DNA from: an uncultured Spartobacteria bacterium
GTDB taxonomy: Bacteria; Verrucomicrobiota; Verrucomicrobiia; Chthoniobacterales; Chthoniobacteraceae
Length of the DNA stretch: 64,000 nt
Reading direction: 5' to 3'
NCBI GenBank assembly: GCA_903882875.1
Contig: CAIRYQ010000117.1
Span: 1 to 64,000 of the forward strand
A program made the position numbers and the translations under genes. Below are positions 61,252 to 64,000 of the stretch, piece after piece. Numbering within the stretch: the first letter of the stretch is position 1; each line of letters opens with the position of its first letter. The notes below the pieces were generated by a model. That model was not told where the DNA came from. It saw only the letters and a list, made by a program, of their open reading frames with translations, and ran no database searches.

Positions 61252-62997
61252 TCAGCTTTTCTCCGAGAGAAAGCTTCCCGCGCACAGCCGTGCGTACACG
61301 CCGCCCATCGCGAGCAAATCGTCATGCGTGCCGCGCTCCGCGATGCGCCCGCGCTCCAGCACGAGAATGAGATCCGCGTGCCTCACCGTCGAGAGCCGGT
61401 GAGCGATCACAAAGCACGTCCGCTTTTGCATGAGCCGGTCCAGCGCCTGCTGGATGAGCCGCTCGGTCTCCGTGTCCACGCTCGCCGTCGCCTCATCGAG
61501 CACGAGGATCGGCGGATCCTTCAGCAGCGCGCGCGCGATGGAGATGCGCTGCTTTTCGCCGACGCTCAGCTTCACTCCGCGCTCGCCGACAATGGTGCCG
61601 AGTCCCTCGGGCATCCGCTCGACGAATGCTTTCGCATTCGCATCCGCGAGCGCCCGCCACATTTCATCGTCGCTCGCAGTCGGGCGTCCGAGGCGCAGGT
61701 TGTCTTGCACGGTGCCGTTAAAAAGAAAACTCTCCTGCGTGACCATGCCCACCGCGCTGCGCAGCACGGCGCGCGGGAGGTCTGGCAGCGGTGTGCCGTC
61801 AATACGGATCTCGCCGTCGTCGTATTCATAAAATCGCGTGATGAGATTCACGAGCGTGCTTTTTCCTGCGCCCGTTGGCCCGACGAGCGCCACAGTCTCG
61901 CCGCGTTTTGCGCGCAGTGAAATGTGACGCAGCGTCGGCAATTCCTCGCTGTAGGAAAAGCTCACGTCCTCGAATTCCACATCGCCGCGAACGCTGACCG
62001 CCGGTGCGTGCTCCGCCTCGTCGGCCTCGGGTTTCTCGTCGAGGATTTCGAGGATGCGCTCGCCTGCCGCGCGGCCCGACTGCACGAGCTGATTCAGCGA
62101 ATGCAGCTTCCCGATCGGATCGTAGAGAAATCCCACGAGCAGCAGAAACGCGGTGAATTCCCCAAAACCCAGCCGTCCCGCAACAACTTCCTGCCCGCCG
62201 AATCCAAGCACGAGTACCGAGCCGACCGCCGCGAGAAAAGTCATCGAAGGATTGTAGATCGCCCACACATGCATGATGCGCAGCGAGGCATCGCGCGACT
62301 TGCCGCTCACGTCGTTGAACCGCGCATGTTCCTCCTCTTCGCGGACGAAAGTTTTGATCTGCCGGATGCCCGCGAGATTGTCGTGCAGCAGCGCATTCAT
62401 CGCGGATGCCGCCTTGCGCTGCGCACGGTAGCGCTTCGGCGCGGTGAGCGTGTAGGCCAGCGCGCCCGCCGCGAGAAACGGAATCGGGATCAGCGCGAGC
62501 CACGCGAGTTTCGCGTGGTAGTGAAACAGCATCGCGCCAACGATGACGATTTGCAGCACTGCGATCGCGCCTTGCTCGATACCGTCAATCAGCATCCGCT
62601 CGACGGCCGTCACATCCTCAAGCAGTCGCGTCATGATATCGCCCGTCGCGCGATCATCGAACCACCGCAGCGGCAGACGCTGAATGTGGGAATACAGATC
62701 GCTGCGCAGATCGAAAATCACACGCTGCTCGAAACTGTTGTTCAAAATGATCCGCAGCCCGTTGAACGCATCGCGCAGAAAAAACGCCGCGGTACCGATG
62801 CCGACTAGCCACCACAGCCGGTCGCCGCGCCCGCTGCGAATGTCATTCACGACAAGCTGCGTGACCTTCGGGAAAACCGTCACCATCAGCGTCGAAACGA
62901 TCGCGCACAGCATCGTCCCCGCCGCCATTCCAGGATGTCGGCGCAGGTAGGCAAAGACTCGGGCAACGGTGCGCATCGCATCAATGTGTTGATTCAC
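61252..62997 (-). CDS. ABC exporter, fused permease and ATPase (MsbA-like)
   Basis: Product of 581 residues, the length of a homodimeric type IV ABC exporter. Six membrane helices occupy about residues 25-310. The ATPase has Walker A GPTGAGKST (near 372-380), the Q loop VTQESFLFNGTV, the signature LSVGEKQR (near 480-487), Walker B ILVLDEATASVD (near 500-511) and the switch His in IAHRLS. The resemblance to lipid A flippases fits the acyltransferase gene in this window, but the substrate cannot be told from sequence. An internal ATG at 62976 is an alternative start. Confidence 0.9.
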   Translation of the reverse strand: MNQHIDAMRTVARVFAYLRRHPGMAAGTMLCAIVSTLMVTVFPKVTQLVVNDIRSGRGDRLWWLVGIGTAAFFLRDAFNGLRIILNNSFEQRVIFDLRSDLYSHIQRLPLRWFDDRATGDIMTRLLEDVTAVERMLIDGIEQGAIAVLQIVIVGAMLFHYHAKLAWLALIPIPFLAAGALAYTLTAPKRYRAQRKAASAMNALLHDNLAGIRQIKTFVREEEEHARFNDVSGKSRDASLRIMHVWAIYNPSMTFLAAVGSVLVLGFGGQEVVAGRLGFGEFTAFLLLVGFLYDPIGKLHSLNQLVQSGRAAGERILEILDEKPEADEAEHAPAVSVRGDVEFEDVSFSYSEELPTLRHISLRAKRGETVALVGPTGAGKSTLVNLITRFYEYDDGEIRIDGTPLPDLPRAVLRSAVGMVTQESFLFNGTVQDNLRLGRPTASDDEMWRALADANAKAFVERMPEGLGTIVGERGVKLSVGEKQRISIARALLKDPPILVLDEATASVDTETERLIQQALDRLMQKRTCFVIAHRLSTVRHADLILVLERGRIAERGTHDDLLAMGGVYARLCAGSFLSEKS

Positions 62998-63057
62998 TCG
63001 CCGCCGCGGCGAGCGCGAAAGCGCGGAAACTCGCGATGGACTGAATTTCCGATCGTA

Positions 63058-64000
63058 CTACGCGAGCCCGAGCTTTCTGAACGTGTCGTCCACCCAGCGA
63101 AAGTGGTGCTCCAGCGAGCAGAGCGCGGCGATTTCGGCGGGCGGAATCTTCGCGGTGATTTCCTCCTCGGTGACGAGGTTTTCGAGCAGCGGCTTGTCGC
63201 CCTGCCACGTTTTCATCGCGGCGCGCTGGACGGCTTCGTAGGCGGTCTTGCGTTCGAGGCCTCGCTCGGTGAGCTTCAGCAGGATCGTCTGCGAATGGTA
63301 GAGGCCGCGCGTGATCTCGAGGTTCCGCTTCATGTTGTCGGGATACACGATGAGCCGGTCCACGAGCTTGCGCAGAAGCACGAGCATGTAGTTCACGAGA
63401 ATGCACGAGTCGGGGAAGATGACGCGCTCGACGGACGAATGGCTGATGTCGCGCTCGTGCCACAGCGCCACGTTTTCCAGCGCGGCGACAGCGTTGCCAC
63501 GCACGAGACGTGCGAGGCCGCTGAGTTTTTCACCGGTGATCGGGTTGCGCTTGTGCGGCATCGCGGAGCTGCCCTTCTGCCCTGCGGAGAAGTATTCCTC
63601 CACCTCGAGAACCTCGGTGCGTTGCAGATGACGGAACTCGGTGGCCCAGCGATCAATCGAGGACGCGATCAGCGCGAGCACGGTATGAAATTCCGCGTGT
63701 CGGTCGCGCTGCACTACCTGCGTCGCGAGCGTCGCAGGCGTGAGGCCGAGCGTCTTGCAGACCTTTTCCTCGACGTGCGGATCGAGGTGCGCGTGCGTGC
63801 CGACTGCGCCGCTGATTTTCCCCACGCGGATGCGCGGCTGCACCTGCTCCAGCCGTTCCAGCGCGCGACCGAATTCATCATACATCAACGCGAGCTTCAG
63901 CCCGAACGTGATCGGCTCCGCGTGGATGCCGTGGCTGCGTCCGATCATCGGGGTCATCTTGAATTCCTTCGCACGCTTCGCGATCACCTCGCGCAGTTCG
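63058..64000 (-). CDS. purB: Adenylosuccinate lyase, partial at window edge
   Basis: The C-terminal 313 or so residues of the enzyme that splits adenylosuccinate and SAICAR in purine synthesis; the 5' part lies beyond base 64000. The fumarase-superfamily signature GSSAMPHKRNP is present, and the upstream RSHGIHAEPITFG carries the catalytic His region. VERVIFPDSCILVNYML and the C-terminal GLA end fit PurB. Its stop lies 60 bases before the ABC exporter start on the same strand. The apparent GTG at 63987 is internal, not the gene's start. Confidence 0.95.
   Translation of the reverse strand, partial: ELREVIAKRAKEFKMTPMIGRSHGIHAEPITFGLKLALMYDEFGRALERLEQVQPRIRVGKISGAVGTHAHLDPHVEEKVCKTLGLTPATLATQVVQRDRHAEFHTVLALIASSIDRWATEFRHLQRTEVLEVEEYFSAGQKGSSAMPHKRNPITGEKLSGLARLVRGNAVAALENVALWHERDISHSSVERVIFPDSCILVNYMLVLLRKLVDRLIVYPDNMKRNLEITRGLYHSQTILLKLTERGLERKTAYEAVQRAAMKTWQGDKPLLENLVTEEEITAKIPPAEIAALCSLEHHFRWVDDTFRKLGLA

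Noticed and set aside
61253-61275. Hairpin at the 3' end of the ABC exporter gene as a terminator
   Set aside because: A stem of about nine pairs exists (agcttt...aaagct) but it lies in the last codons and no T tract follows on the minus strand.

Overview
The window reads as one chromosome segment of a Gram-negative, G+C-rich bacterium of the phylum Verrucomicrobiota. This rests on three things: the planctomycete/verrucomicrobial families (DUF1501, DUF1552, DUF1592 and DUF1549/DUF1553 proteins with CxxCH haem motifs), a complete dcw cluster with a MurC-MurB fusion and a meso-DAP type MurE, and a lipid A acyltransferase-like gene. The genus is not identifiable from what I can see. No rRNA or tRNA gene was recognised.

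Bases 1 to 10.6 kb (plus strand except one gene) hold a secreted leucine-rich repeat protein, a DUF1592 cytochrome-like protein paired with a Tat-exported DUF1552 protein, an unrecognised exported protein, a beta-propeller protein, an LpxL/HtrB-type acyltransferase (minus strand) and an M42-type aminopeptidase. From 10.8 to 24.5 kb come a large DUF1549/DUF1553 protein, pyruvate carboxylase, a nitrilase-family amidohydrolase, an OmpR/EnvZ-like two-component pair, a DUF1980/permease pair and RmuC.

Bases 24.7 to 29.7 kb (minus strand) carry the most unusual locus. It is a four-gene operon with two small proteins sharing a WxDxxAxxFxxxF/Y motif (WXG100-like), a coiled-coil protein and a 1294-residue membrane FtsK/SpoIIIE-type ATPase with three ATPase modules, of which only the middle one has intact Walker motifs. 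It looks like a minimal type VII-like secretion system. Bases 29.9 to 33.7 kb are a graveyard of accessory genes: a frameshifted PIN toxin with its antitoxin, a DNA methyltransferase whose core is replaced by an HNH nuclease gene, a 21-bp tandem array and inverted repeats.

Bases 33.8 to 41.4 kb hold lepA, a DCC-family protein, a prenyltransferase-repeat protein, a secreted alpha/beta hydrolase and two DUF1501 proteins. Bases 41.6 to 61.1 kb are the dcw cluster, all on the minus strand: mraZ, rsmH, ftsL, ftsI, murE, murF, mraY, murD, a LysM protein, ftsW, a tentative small ORF, murG, a small membrane protein, murC-murB, ddl, ftsQ, ftsA and ftsZ. Stop and start codons overlap at many junctions, and four TGGGN-type MraZ boxes at exact 10-bp spacing lie upstream. 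An MsbA-like ABC exporter and the 3' part of purB close the window.

Degenerate short tandem repeats with a 7-bp period recur in several intergenic regions and once inside a coding sequence. They form a pattern not explained by the genes. All family calls come from reading motifs by eye; no database search was possible.
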